The notes below the pieces were generated by a model, which worked only from the letters and a program-made list of their open reading frames with translations, was not told where the DNA came from and did no database searches. Shown here in pieces: positions 24,551 to 32,865 of a DNA stretch of 34,415 bases; the first letter of the stretch is position 1; each line of letters opens with the position of its first letter. The stretch covers positions 1-34,415 of the forward strand of contig JASLDM010000040.1 of NCBI GenBank assembly GCA_030151565.1. The letters are read 5' to 3'. Source of the stretch: Flavobacterium sp. (GTDB taxonomy: Bacteria > Bacteroidota > Bacteroidia > Flavobacteriales > Flavobacteriaceae). Position numbers and translations under genes: made by a program.

Positions 24551-27004
24551 TTAATAAAAATCGACATTTATCGTTACTTTAACCGCCCGATAAGCCCCGA
24601 CAGATTCAAAACTTTTTAAAATCCGCTGTATATGACTCTTAGTAGCCTGAAGAGGTTTCTGCTGTGGTATCTTTATTAAAATTACACGTATGTATTGGTT
24701 ACGGATACGATTAATAGCTGGCTCTTCTGGTCCCAAAACCGGGATTTCCAGCTGAGTCTTCAAATTATTATACAGCCAAAAAGAGGCTTCACGCAACTTA
24801 TCAAATTCACGATGACGTAATGTTAATCGAACCAAACGATAAAAAGGCGGATATTTAAAGTTGTGACGTTCATACATCTGTTCTTTGTACATTCCTAAAT
24901 AATCGTTATTTGTCACCTGTTGGATAATATTATGATACGGATTAAAGGTTTGTATAATCACTTTTCCCTTTTTATCATTTCTCCCCGCGCGCCCTGCAAC
25001 TTGAGTCAACATTTGAAACGCCCTTTCGTGAGCTCTAAAATCGGGATGATACAAGCTATTATCCGCATTCATCACTCCTACTAAATTTACATTATCAAAA
25101 TCCAATCCTTTTGCCAACATTTGCGTTCCGACCATAACATCAATTTCCCGTCGTTTAAAAGCATCAAGCATTTTTTCAAAACCATACTTCCCACGAGTTG
25201 TATCTTGATCCATTCGAGCAATTCTTTTATCCGGAAATAAATTATTCAGTTCTTCTTCTACCTGTTCCGTTCCAAAACCTTTAGTATTTAAATCTACACT
25301 ATGACAACGATAACATTGCTTAGGCATTGGGTTGGTAAATCCACAATAATGACAACGCAACTCATTTCTGTATTTATGATATGTTAAACTAACATCACAA
25401 TGCGGACACTCAGGCACAGCTCCACAAGTCATGCACTCAACTACTGGAGAAAACCCCCTTCTATTTTGAAACAAAATTACTTGTTCGCCTAAAGACAATG
25501 CAGTATTCATACTTGTAACTAGCTCATCTGAAAAATGTCCAGTCATTTGTTTTCGCTTATATTTATCTTTAATATCAACTAAAACCACTTCTGGCAAAAT
25601 AACATTACTGTAACGCTTTGTCATTTTTACCATTCCATATTTCTCCTGATACGTATTGTAATAAGTTTCCAAACTCGGAGTAGCAGATCCCAACAAAACT
25701 TTAGCTTTATTTTGCAATGCCAAGATCACAGCCGCATCCCTCGCGTGATAACGTGGAGCTGGATCGTGTTGTTTGTAGGTTGCTTCGTGTTCTTCGTCAA
25801 TTACTACTAATTTCAAGTTTTGAAATGGCAAAAACAAAGCCGAACGCGTACCAATTATCACTTGTGCTTTTTCCGATCCACTCAAAACTTGCCCCCAAAC
25901 TTCTACCCGTTCGTTTTGCGAGTACTTAGAATGGTAAACAGCTACAGCATTTCCAAAATACGCTGTCAAGCGCGCCACTAATTGCGTGGTTAATGCTATT
26001 TCTGGCACCAAAAATAATATCTGTCCGTGTTGGTTTAAAAAATCCTCTATCAACTTAATATAGACTTCCGTTTTTCCAGAAGCAGTCACCCCATAAAGCA
26101 ACGTTACACTTTTGTCTTGAAACGATTCCTTGATTTCTTGTAATGCTCGACTTTGAACTTCATTTAAAGTAAACGACACTTGAGTCTTATCTTCAAAAAT
26201 AACCCGATCTTGATTTAAATAATACTCTTCAAAAACACCTTTATCAACCAATGCTTTAATCACACTAGAGGTAACGCCCGCTTCTTCTTGAAGCTGTTTC
26301 ACTGTTATAGGTTTTTTCGTAACAGCATGCAACTGGAAATACTTCAAAATCAACTCTCGCTGTTTTGCGGCACGTGAAACCATTTCCAAAAGATCCGCAA
26401 GCGCATTTTCTTTTAGATATTGCTCCGCCAATTTCACATAACGAACCTGTTTTGGCTTGTATTTTTCTTTTAATTCCTCTTGAAGATACAGTACATTTTT
26501 ATCAAGTAACGAATTAATAACAGGGAAAACTGTTTTTTTATTTAAAATGGAAACAATCTCCTCAATTTTCAAAATCGCTTGCAATTGCAAAGCTTCATAA
26601 AGCAAATATTCCGAATCTGTCAACGTAGAAGGAACTACTCCGTGTTGAGGATTATAGTGCACGAATGTTTCACTCTCCAATAACAATCGAGAAGGCATCG
26701 CTGCACGATATACCTCACCAATACAACACATATAATATTCAGAAATCCATTTCCAATGCTTTATTTGCTCTTGTGTAACCACAGGAGTTGTGTCTAAAAT
26801 CTCTTGAATCTCTTTTGCCTGATACAACGTTGGCTTTCGATGATGCTTTTCAATCACCAAAGCTGTATAGACTTTAGTTTTCCCAAAAGGAACAGCAACA
26901 CGCATTCCTACTTTTATAAAGTCAAATTCAGCTTCAGAAACTAAATATGTAAACGTAGCTGAAACAGAAAGTGGCACAACTACTTCTATAAAACAAAACA
27001 TCAT
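24551..27004 (-). CDS. priA: Primosomal protein N' (replication-restart helicase PriA)
   Basis: Superfamily 2 DNA helicase that reloads the replisome at stalled forks. 817 residues, within family range. The 3'-DNA-binding domain comes first (about 1-105), then a winged-helix region and the helicase core with Walker A GVTASGKT (305-312) and DEEH box (403-406). Eight cysteines for two zincs follow (524, 527, 533, 536, 551, 554, 564, 567). The second core domain carries QVAGRAGR, and a C-terminal domain is present. Either of two adjacent Met codons could start it. It stands alone, with its own -7 element and a terminator just upstream. Confidence 0.97.
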   Translation of the reverse strand: MMFCFIEVVVPLSVSATFTYLVSEAEFDFIKVGMRVAVPFGKTKVYTALVIEKHHRKPTLYQAKEIQEILDTTPVVTQEQIKHWKWISEYYMCCIGEVYRAAMPSRLLLESETFVHYNPQHGVVPSTLTDSEYLLYEALQLQAILKIEEIVSILNKKTVFPVINSLLDKNVLYLQEELKEKYKPKQVRYVKLAEQYLKENALADLLEMVSRAAKQRELILKYFQLHAVTKKPITVKQLQEEAGVTSSVIKALVDKGVFEEYYLNQDRVIFEDKTQVSFTLNEVQSRALQEIKESFQDKSVTLLYGVTASGKTEVYIKLIEDFLNQHGQILFLVPEIALTTQLVARLTAYFGNAVAVYHSKYSQNERVEVWGQVLSGSEKAQVIIGTRSALFLPFQNLKLVVIDEEHEATYKQHDPAPRYHARDAAVILALQNKAKVLLGSATPSLETYYNTYQEKYGMVKMTKRYSNVILPEVVLVDIKDKYKRKQMTGHFSDELVTSMNTALSLGEQVILFQNRRGFSPVVECMTCGAVPECPHCDVSLTYHKYRNELRCHYCGFTNPMPKQCYRCHSVDLNTKGFGTEQVEEELNNLFPDKRIARMDQDTTRGKYGFEKMLDAFKRREIDVMVGTQMLAKGLDFDNVNLVGVMNADNSLYHPDFRAHERAFQMLTQVAGRAGRNDKKGKVIIQTFNPYHNIIQQVTNNDYLGMYKEQMYERHNFKYPPFYRLVRLTLRHREFDKLREASFWLYNNLKTQLEIPVLGPEEPAINRIRNQYIRVILIKIPQQKPLQATKSHIQRILKSFESVGAYRAVKVTINVDFY

Positions 27005-27024
27005 TTTGGAGATTTTTAGATTAA

Positions 27025-27032
27025 CAAAGATA
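27025..27032 (-). promoter_or_regulatory. -7 element of the priA promoter
   Basis: TATCTTTG on the minus strand matches TAnnTTTG exactly, 20 bases before the priA start. The -33 region falls in the preceding terminator and is not conserved. Confidence 0.55.
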
Positions 27033-27044
27033 ATTCCTTTAAAT

Positions 27045-27086
27045 TAAAAAAGCACCCGCTTCTAAGTTTCCTTAGCTACAAGTGCT
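27045..27086 (-). terminator. Terminator of the nadC-to-DUF2147 operon
   Basis: On the minus strand AGCAC (27082-27086 region) pairs with GTGCT, and CTAAG with CTTAG around a GAAA tetraloop, with mostly wobble pairs between. TTTTTT follows. It is less perfect than the other terminators here. Confidence 0.65.
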
Positions 27087-27113
27087 CTTTCATATACAAT
27101 CATAATTCAGAAT

Positions 27114-27542
27114 CTATCCTCTAATCCACGTTTGAGTTCTACCCAATAAGGAAAACCCTACAAATCCCCTCACATCCAACTTATCAGTTCCATTTAATTT
27201 AATACTACATTTATACTCTTTTCCCGACTCAGGGTCTATGATTTTCCCTCCAGTTAATTCATTGTTGCCTTTCATCTCCAAATCTCTTATAATAACCAAA
27301 CCTTCAATAGGCTTGCCTTTGTCAGATCCTGTACAATTATCACATGTCGGATTTGCTTTTGAAGGGTTCAACAACTTGAGTACCTTTCCGTAATACTTCC
27401 CGTTTTTTTCAAAGATTTCAACAATTGATTTTTCTTTCCCAGTTTTATCATCTATTGTCTTCCATTTTCCAACAACGCCCTGCGCCTGTAAAGCCAAAGT
27501 ACTCCCTAAAAAAAGGAGCAACATTAAAATCGATTTTTTCAT
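27114..27542 (-). CDS. DUF2147 domain secreted protein
   Basis: 142 residues: signal peptide (about 1-21, cleavage after LQAQ) and a DUF2147 domain opening GVVGKWKTIDDKTGKEKSIV, with a CDNC pair and closing GRTQTWIRG. Family members are small periplasmic lipocalin-like beta-barrels of unknown role. The start at 27542 is chosen over an in-frame ATG 8 codons upstream because it gives a clean signal peptide and avoids overlap with the preceding gene. Last gene of the nadC operon, 20 bases after the YihY-family gene. Confidence 0.88.
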   Translation of the reverse strand: MKKSILMLLLFLGSTLALQAQGVVGKWKTIDDKTGKEKSIVEIFEKNGKYYGKVLKLLNPSKANPTCDNCTGSDKGKPIEGLVIIRDLEMKGNNELTGGKIIDPESGKEYKCSIKLNGTDKLDVRGFVGFSLLGRTQTWIRG

Positions 27543-27562
27543 AATAGTTACATTTGGTTTAA

Positions 27563-28471
27563 TCAAATATATCGATTTTTTCGTTTTAATTTACTAATCG
27601 TTACATTTAATTCAAATCCCAGTAACAGAATCATACAGTTAATCCAAATATAAAACATCAATACCAACAAGGTTCCTATTGAGCCATATAGCTCATTATA
27701 TCTTGCAAAACGCAAAACATAAATCCCAAAAGCATAGGATGTCAAAACATATAAAACAGTTGTAAAAACAGACCCTACCGAAATAAAAGAAACTCGCTTT
27801 GTTTCTTTAGCTCCAAATTTATATAGAGTAGATGTTATAACTAAAATCATTAGCAGAAGAAATACATTTCGAGCCCATTGCATCCATATTTCTAACACCG
27901 TAAAACGATGCATTACAACTTCGAAAACCACAAAAGCAGCTACAGCAATAATCAGCATAAAGGACAACAATACAGACAATCCTAATGCCACTAAATATTG
28001 TCGAAACAAACTTCGCGAAATAGTAATATGATAAGAAGACTCAAAACCACCAATAATTGCAAAAACGCCATTTGCCATTAAGAAAATAGAAAGTAAAAAA
28101 CCCGAAGACAGCAAAGAGCGATAACTATTATTCATAATATCATCCAAGATGGATTCTATCGCTCCAAAAGTATTGGGCGGCACCGACTCTGAGATAAATC
28201 GCATAAAGTCGGCCTGAAAATTCTCTAAAGGTATGTAGGGAATAAGGTTTAAAATAAATAAAGCAAAAGGAAATAAAGCCATAAAAAAACTGAAAGCAAT
28301 TGATCCCGCTCGATAAGAAAAAGCCCCTTTTACAATTCCAATTATATAAAGCTCTAATAAGTCATAGAGCGAATACCCTTCTAGTTTAGGTAATTTGATA
28401 GTTTTACCAAAAGCTACAATTTTGTTTATAATTGGTATTTTATCTATTTTATCCTCAATCTCTTTAGACAT
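27563..28471 (-). CDS. YihY/BrkB family inner-membrane protein
   Basis: 302 residues with about six membrane segments and a short charged N-terminus. Family stretches are visible: RAGSIAFSFFMALFPFALFIL (about 55-75), a periplasmic loop ESVPPNTFGAIESI, and LYGSIGTLLVLMFYIWINCMILLLGFELN near the C-terminus. The family was once called ribonuclease BN, which is now regarded as wrong; its function is unknown, with proposed roles in transport or envelope integrity. It starts 8 bases after the small membrane protein gene, in the nadC operon. Confidence 0.92.
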   Translation of the reverse strand: MSKEIEDKIDKIPIINKIVAFGKTIKLPKLEGYSLYDLLELYIIGIVKGAFSYRAGSIAFSFFMALFPFALFILNLIPYIPLENFQADFMRFISESVPPNTFGAIESILDDIMNNSYRSLLSSGFLLSIFLMANGVFAIIGGFESSYHITISRSLFRQYLVALGLSVLLSFMLIIAVAAFVVFEVVMHRFTVLEIWMQWARNVFLLLMILVITSTLYKFGAKETKRVSFISVGSVFTTVLYVLTSYAFGIYVLRFARYNELYGSIGTLLVLMFYIWINCMILLLGFELNVTISKLKRKNRYI

Positions 28472-28479
28472 AAGTTAAT

Positions 28480-28719
28480 TTATTTCTTAGGATGCGCTAC
28501 AACTCCCTTATTCCGATCGTATCCTTTATGAGGATCCTTAAAAAAGAAAGCAAACAACAAAGTTAAAAGGATCGAAATTAGAACCAAAACACCAATTGTT
28601 TTAAAAACCAACGCAAGATAAACCTCATCAAACATAGAGATTCCCCACATTTTCAAGACTACATACACACCAAGAAGCAAGACCAATAAGGTAGAAACTG
28701 TTCCTATTAAATATTTCAT
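28480..28719 (-). CDS. Small two-TM membrane protein of the SPFH module
   Basis: 79 residues; not recognised as a named family. Two hydrophobic helices (about 4-24 and 37-60) are separated by a short loop (GISMFDEVY). The C-terminal tail is basic and polar (KDPHKGYDRNKGVVAHPKK), probably cytoplasmic. It starts 10 bases after the SPFH gene and ends 8 bases before the YihY-family gene, so it is translated from the same message. A membrane anchor or partner for the SPFH protein is inferred from position only. Confidence 0.7.
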   Translation of the reverse strand: MKYLIGTVSTLLVLLLGVYVVLKMWGISMFDEVYLALVFKTIGVLVLISILLTLLFAFFFKDPHKGYDRNKGVVAHPKK

Positions 28720-28729
28720 AACTCTCTTT

Positions 28730-29731
28730 TTATAATTTACTCAATAGCTCTTTTTTCATTGCTTCAAATTCTTCAGAAGTAATAATCTCTTCTTGCTGCA
28801 ATACTTTCAATTTTCTAAGCTTTTCAACGACATCATCAGAAGCTCCAAAAACCGCATCTTTTTCTTCATTAAACTTCCTTCCCAACTCCATACCAACTCC
28901 CATCTGCAACCCTGCTCCCGACAACCCTCCTTCATTTCTAGCAGCATCGCGCAGTGCTTTTAATTTTTCCAATTCAACATAACTTAGTCCAGCAATTGAC
29001 GCGGCAGTTACATCTGATGAAATATCAGCAATCTTAGCAATTCTATTTTTTGTAGCATCGTCAAATAACGTTCCCGAAATTTTAAAATCTACCAACTCGA
29101 TACCTAAGTTTAGAAAAACACTTTCTTGAAGCAATTCTTGAATTGCCACAGATAATTCAGAAAGATGCGAATCAACCTCTTGATATGAATAACGCATATT
29201 TGCCAAATAGGTTGTCATGGTCTCAGGAATTCGATTTATCAATACAGTTCTCAAATCAGAAGTTGTATAAACCGACTCATTACCTATTATATCTCGAAAC
29301 AAAAATTCCACATCTTTTATTTGATAACTAAAATTCCCATTTGCTCCCATTTCAACAGGAAAACCATACACATTATCAACAAACTTGATTGGATTTGATG
29401 TCCCCCAACTCTGATTAACAACTTGTGCCGTTCTGAAAAAGAATATTTTTAGTTTATGTTCACTCTCAAACCCTTGACGAATTTTCAACAAAGTAGTTAT
29501 AAATGGATTATTGTCCGTAGCCAAGGTAAAAATCCCTTCCTCCTGTAATACATCTACAATTTTTCCTTCGTAAACCAAAACACATCCTTGCCCAGGTGCT
29601 ACAATTAATTTTGATGCATTTTTAACTTCATCATCTTTGGATGGAAATTGATACCAAAGTACTTCTTGATCTTGATTGTCCCAAGAAATAACTTTAGCTA
29701 ATTGATTTTTTATCCTATCTAACAATCCCAT
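28730..29731 (-). CDS. SPFH domain protein with C-terminal SHOCT domain
   Basis: 333 residues, no signal peptide or obvious membrane segment. An SPFH/band-7 domain spans about 25-230 (LIVAPGQGCVLVYEGKI at the start, NLGIELVDFKISGT at its end), and an Ala/Gly-rich hinge with GGLSGAGLQMGVGMELG comes next. A SHOCT-type helical hairpin closes it (about 301-333, EEIITSEEFEAMKKELL). This is the YdjI-like, virion-core-protein-like branch, not a typical membrane-inserted flotillin. Such proteins form ring assemblies at membranes, in some bacteria with phage-shock systems. It starts 13 bases after the zinc-ribbon gene and 10 before the 2-TM gene; a membrane-associated scaffold role is inferred. Confidence 0.85.
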   Translation of the reverse strand: MGLLDRIKNQLAKVISWDNQDQEVLWYQFPSKDDEVKNASKLIVAPGQGCVLVYEGKIVDVLQEEGIFTLATDNNPFITTLLKIRQGFESEHKLKIFFFRTAQVVNQSWGTSNPIKFVDNVYGFPVEMGANGNFSYQIKDVEFLFRDIIGNESVYTTSDLRTVLINRIPETMTTYLANMRYSYQEVDSHLSELSVAIQELLQESVFLNLGIELVDFKISGTLFDDATKNRIAKIADISSDVTAASIAGLSYVELEKLKALRDAARNEGGLSGAGLQMGVGMELGRKFNEEKDAVFGASDDVVEKLRKLKVLQQEEIITSEEFEAMKKELLSKL

Positions 29732-29744
29732 ATTTCACTTTATT

Positions 29745-31118
29745 TTATTCGTCAATATAAAACTCTATTTTCTTTGGCTCAAATCGATTCACTTCCTCTA
29801 ATTGCTTATTGAAAACGATATACGTATTATGATCCTCTAATAAGCCGATATAATAATCATTCATCTGTGTAAACAAACGAATAGCTTCCCAATCCGTTTT
29901 TTTTGTCCATAGTATACTTCCATCAATCGCACTTAGCTTTTGAATTGTAAATGTTTCTTTAGAATTTACTGATTGTTTTAACGCTATCAAAACGCCTTCG
30001 TCATCAGATATCAATACTCTAGAAATCACATATTTTCTGCCAGGTGTCAAATCTTTAAAACTACTTATACGAGATTTTGTTTTCTGATAAAGATTAATCA
30101 AAACCTTTTTATAAGGTGATCGTTCTGTAAAAATACCCGATCCTCCAAAATCTTTTCGCCATCCAAACAAAGGATCTTCTAACGGATAACCCGCTTGCGT
30201 TTGATACTTAAATTGAATTAATTGTTTCGGTTCTTCTGGAAAATCAGTAGATTCTCTTGTAAATTGATATCCATAAACTGACTTAGGTGCTTTCAATACC
30301 TCATCGTGAATTTTATAACGTTTATCGTAAGGATAAAGCTTATCCGAAATAAAGAAATAGCTGTACTTTTTTCCTAAACCATTGGTTATATATAAATCTC
30401 CACGATGACCAAAGCTCATTGAAGAAATTCCGTCCTCAAATTCAGGTCGAGATGAAAAAAATGTATTATCTAGAGGTTTAAACTGACGCTCACTCTTGTC
30501 AAACTTAAAAATATAATAGGCATTAATAATACAATATACATGATCTTCATCATATTTCTCTAATGCTATTTTGGAAAGAATTCCAGTTACAGGCCCTTTA
30601 AAACTTAGATCAACCACCAATTCTTTCCTGCTTAATTCTTTTCCCGTTTTTAAATCAGAAACAACCACATAAATCTTTCCCTCCGATTTATCATACCAAT
30701 TCTCCTTTACATCCCCAACAGTTACAAATACAGAACTCCCATCAACGTTATCAAGAACCAATTGTTTATATTCATTAAAATATACTGGTTTTTTCGCTTC
30801 AGCTATTTTTTCAACTTCAGCTACTATATGTTCTTCTCGATTGATTTTAGAGTCATTAGATCCAAACACAAGACTTACAATCTTCACAAAAATCAAGAAA
30901 ACTAAAATAGTACCTCCAACAAGAAATTCTTTTTTATACTTAGTAAAATCAAAGCCAGAAGACTTGGGATAATTGTAATTATGATTAATGTTAATAGCGT
31001 CAGTATCTAAAAAAAAGTGAGTTTTACATGCGGCGCACTGATAATAATCTTCTTTTATTTCCTTAATCTCATTACTGCCACATTGCGGACACTTTATTGG
31101 CTTTATTTTTTTGGCCAT
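29745..31118 (-). CDS. Zinc-ribbon membrane protein with large extracytoplasmic beta-rich domain
   Basis: 457 residues, not recognised as a named family as a whole. A cytoplasmic zinc ribbon (Cys10, Cys13, Cys28, Cys31; KCPQCGSNEIK and YYQCAACKTHFF) is followed by a basic linker. One membrane helix (about 65-86) and a 370-residue C-terminal region come next, whose repeated beta patterns (GKIYVVVSDLKTGKEL, DLYITNGLGK, AIDGSILWTKKTDWE) suggest a PQQ/WD-like propeller. That fold is inferred. The architecture suggests a sensor or scaffold linking the cell surface to cytoplasmic partners. First of the three-gene module, 15 bases after nadC and 13 before the SPFH gene. Confidence 0.8.
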   Translation of the reverse strand: MAKKIKPIKCPQCGSNEIKEIKEDYYQCAACKTHFFLDTDAININHNYNYPKSSGFDFTKYKKEFLVGGTILVFLIFVKIVSLVFGSNDSKINREEHIVAEVEKIAEAKKPVYFNEYKQLVLDNVDGSSVFVTVGDVKENWYDKSEGKIYVVVSDLKTGKELSRKELVVDLSFKGPVTGILSKIALEKYDEDHVYCIINAYYIFKFDKSERQFKPLDNTFFSSRPEFEDGISSMSFGHRGDLYITNGLGKKYSYFFISDKLYPYDKRYKIHDEVLKAPKSVYGYQFTRESTDFPEEPKQLIQFKYQTQAGYPLEDPLFGWRKDFGGSGIFTERSPYKKVLINLYQKTKSRISSFKDLTPGRKYVISRVLISDDEGVLIALKQSVNSKETFTIQKLSAIDGSILWTKKTDWEAIRLFTQMNDYYIGLLEDHNTYIVFNKQLEEVNRFEPKKIEFYIDE

Positions 31119-31133
31119 ACTTTTATATTTTGT

Positions 31134-31994
31134 TTATATAATGGCTTTCAAACTCAGATCCATATTGTAAACAGAGTGCGTAAGTGCACCAGATGAAACA
31201 TAATCAACGCCACACATAGCATATGCTCGAACGGTAGTTTCATCAATATTCCCTGAAGATTCTGTCTGACATTTCCCATTGATTAACGCAACGGCTTCTT
31301 CTGTCATTTTATAATCAAAATTATCTAATAAAATTCGATGCACGCCTTCACAAGCTAGAATTTGCTTAACCTCATCCAAATCACGAGCTTCAACAATAAT
31401 CTTCAAATCACGTTGAGTCTCTTTTAAATAAGCTTGTGTTTTAGAAATTGCCTGTTCAATACCACCTGCAAAATCAATATGATTATCCTTTAGCATAATC
31501 ATATCATAAAGTGCAAAACGATGATTTTCTCCACCGGCTATTTTCACAGCCCATTTCTCTAGTGCACGAATTCCAGGGGTGGTTTTTCGAGTATCTAAAA
31601 TCTTAGTTTCGGTCCCTTCTAATAAATCTACAAACATTTTTGTTTTAGTAGCAATTGCACTCATACGCTGCATAGCATTTAAAACTAAACGCTCTGCCTT
31701 TAATATTGATTGAGACTTACCTGACACTACAAAAGCAATATCACCAACCGCAACAGTTGCTCCATCTTCAAGATACACCTCAACAACCATTGTCGGATCA
31801 ACAAATTTAAAGACTTGCTTAGCAAAATCTACTCCCGCTAAAACACCTGCTTCTTTAACCAAAAGGTGTGCCTTCCCAACTGCTTCTCCAGGAATACAAG
31901 CTAATGAGCTATGGTCACCATCACCAACATCTTCCCTTATCGCATTTTTTATAATAATCGCTAACTCTTCTTGAAATTGCGCTTCTGAAATCAT
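31134..31994 (-). CDS. nadC: Nicotinate-nucleotide diphosphorylase (carboxylating), quinolinate phosphoribosyltransferase
   Basis: Makes nicotinate mononucleotide from quinolinate and PRPP in de novo NAD synthesis. 286 residues, normal. Active-site segments: REDVGDGDHSS near the start, TRKTTPG (135-141; Arg136, Lys137), GGENHRFALYDMIMLKDNHI (His158, Arg159, Lys169), with VEARDLDE and LLDNFD in the barrel and a C-terminal VDYVSSGALTHS phosphate site. First gene of a six-gene run. No other quinolinate genes (nadA, nadB) are nearby. Its promoter was not identified. Confidence 0.96.
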   Translation of the reverse strand: MISEAQFQEELAIIIKNAIREDVGDGDHSSLACIPGEAVGKAHLLVKEAGVLAGVDFAKQVFKFVDPTMVVEVYLEDGATVAVGDIAFVVSGKSQSILKAERLVLNAMQRMSAIATKTKMFVDLLEGTETKILDTRKTTPGIRALEKWAVKIAGGENHRFALYDMIMLKDNHIDFAGGIEQAISKTQAYLKETQRDLKIIVEARDLDEVKQILACEGVHRILLDNFDYKMTEEAVALINGKCQTESSGNIDETTVRAYAMCGVDYVSSGALTHSVYNMDLSLKAII

Positions 31995-32012
31995 CTTTTT
32001 TTAAATTTTAAA

Positions 32013-32061
32013 ATGCTAAAATAAGAATTCTTAGCATAACAACTCCCTCTTATTTTAGCAT
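32013..32061 (-). terminator. Candidate terminator with alternative hairpins after the DJ-1/PfpI gene
   Basis: ATGCTAAAATAAGA (32013-32026) and its exact complement (32048-32061) form a 14-bp stem. The loop contains a further TTCTTAGCAT (32028-32037) that can pair with the same 3' arm. Only a short T run follows on the minus strand, so termination may be partial. Confidence 0.5.
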
Positions 32062-32073
32062 TCTTACAGATCT

Positions 32074-32658
32074 TTATCCTTCAACAAGCTTTATTCCCAA
32101 CATTTTATAAAACTCCTTCAAAATAGCTGGATGCCCAGGCCACGCAGGTGACGTTGTTAGATTTCCATCGGTAATTGCCTCATCAGCACCTATTTCTTTA
32201 TAAATTCCACCTGCCAATTTAATATCGGGTCCAACTGCTGGATAGGCTGTCAATACACGTCCTTCCAATACTTCCGCAGCTGTTAACACCTGAATTCCGT
32301 GACAAATTGCAGCTACAGGTAAGTCTTTCTCAAAGAAATAACGAACAATATCCAATACCCTTTCATTTAAACGAATGTATTCCGGAGCCCTACCTCCACA
32401 GACATAAAGCCCATCATAGTCGTCTAGAACTACCTCATTAAAGCTTTTATTTAATACAAAATTATGTCCCTTCAATTCCACATAAGTTTGGTATCCTACA
32501 AAATCATGAACCGCCGTTGCTATACTTTCCCCCTTATTTTTTCCTGGACAAACCACATCTACATGCACTCCTATTGAAAGTAACGCCTGATAAGGCACCA
32601 TCACTTCATAATCTTCTACAAAATCTCCTGCAAGCATTAAAACTGTTTTTTTCATCAC
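32074..32658 (-). CDS. DJ-1/PfpI family protein (glutamine amidotransferase-like)
   Basis: 194 residues. The nucleophile elbow AAICHG contains Cys119-His120, preceded by the beta strand that ends VCGGRAPEYIR; the acidic partner is Glu15 in GDFVEDYE. These mark the PfpI/YhbO subgroup, whose members are described as proteases, glyoxalase-like or deglycase/chaperone enzymes under stress; the real substrate is disputed and cannot be told here. It is followed by a hairpin and then nadC, and is divergent from the lipoprotein gene at 32866. Either of two adjacent Met codons could be the start. Confidence 0.9.
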   Translation of the reverse strand: MMKKTVLMLAGDFVEDYEVMVPYQALLSIGVHVDVVCPGKNKGESIATAVHDFVGYQTYVELKGHNFVLNKSFNEVVLDDYDGLYVCGGRAPEYIRLNERVLDIVRYFFEKDLPVAAICHGIQVLTAAEVLEGRVLTAYPAVGPDIKLAGGIYKEIGADEAITDGNLTTSPAWPGHPAILKEFYKMLGIKLVEG

Positions 32659-32865
32659 TTATATTTTTTAGTTAACACTATAAATTTACCCTAAAAAGTA
32701 TTCAATTAAAAACATATTCTCATTAATTCTCTATTAATTAATCAACTATAAAGATTATCTACATAAAATCAACCTAGATTCAAGAGCATATTCTCCTTTA
32801 ATTTTTTGTCAAAGCACAAAGAATTAAATACCTTTATAGGATATATACCATTGACATTTAATCCT
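32659..32865. other. Divergent intergenic region between the DJ-1/PfpI gene and the lipoprotein gene
   Basis: 207 AT-rich bases. The right end holds the lipoprotein promoter; on the left only TAAATTTA (32681-32688), a self-complementary near-match to the -7 consensus, is visible for the minus-strand gene. No gene or RNA was recognised. Confidence 0.5.
32805..32836 (+). promoter_or_regulatory. Promoter of the PsbP/DcrB-like lipoprotein gene
   Basis: TTTG (32805-32808), a 20-base spacer and TACCTTTA (32829-32836, one mismatch to TAnnTTTG). Transcription would start near 32843. This is downstream of an in-frame ATG at 32806, which supports the ATG at 32866 as the true start. Confidence 0.65.

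Noticed and set aside
27543..27566. Longer N-terminus for the DUF2147 protein
   Set aside because: Overlaps the YihY-family gene and precedes the natural signal peptide start.
32806..32865. Longer N-terminus for the PsbP/DcrB-like lipoprotein
   Set aside because: The ATG lies upstream of the predicted transcription start and before the signal peptide.
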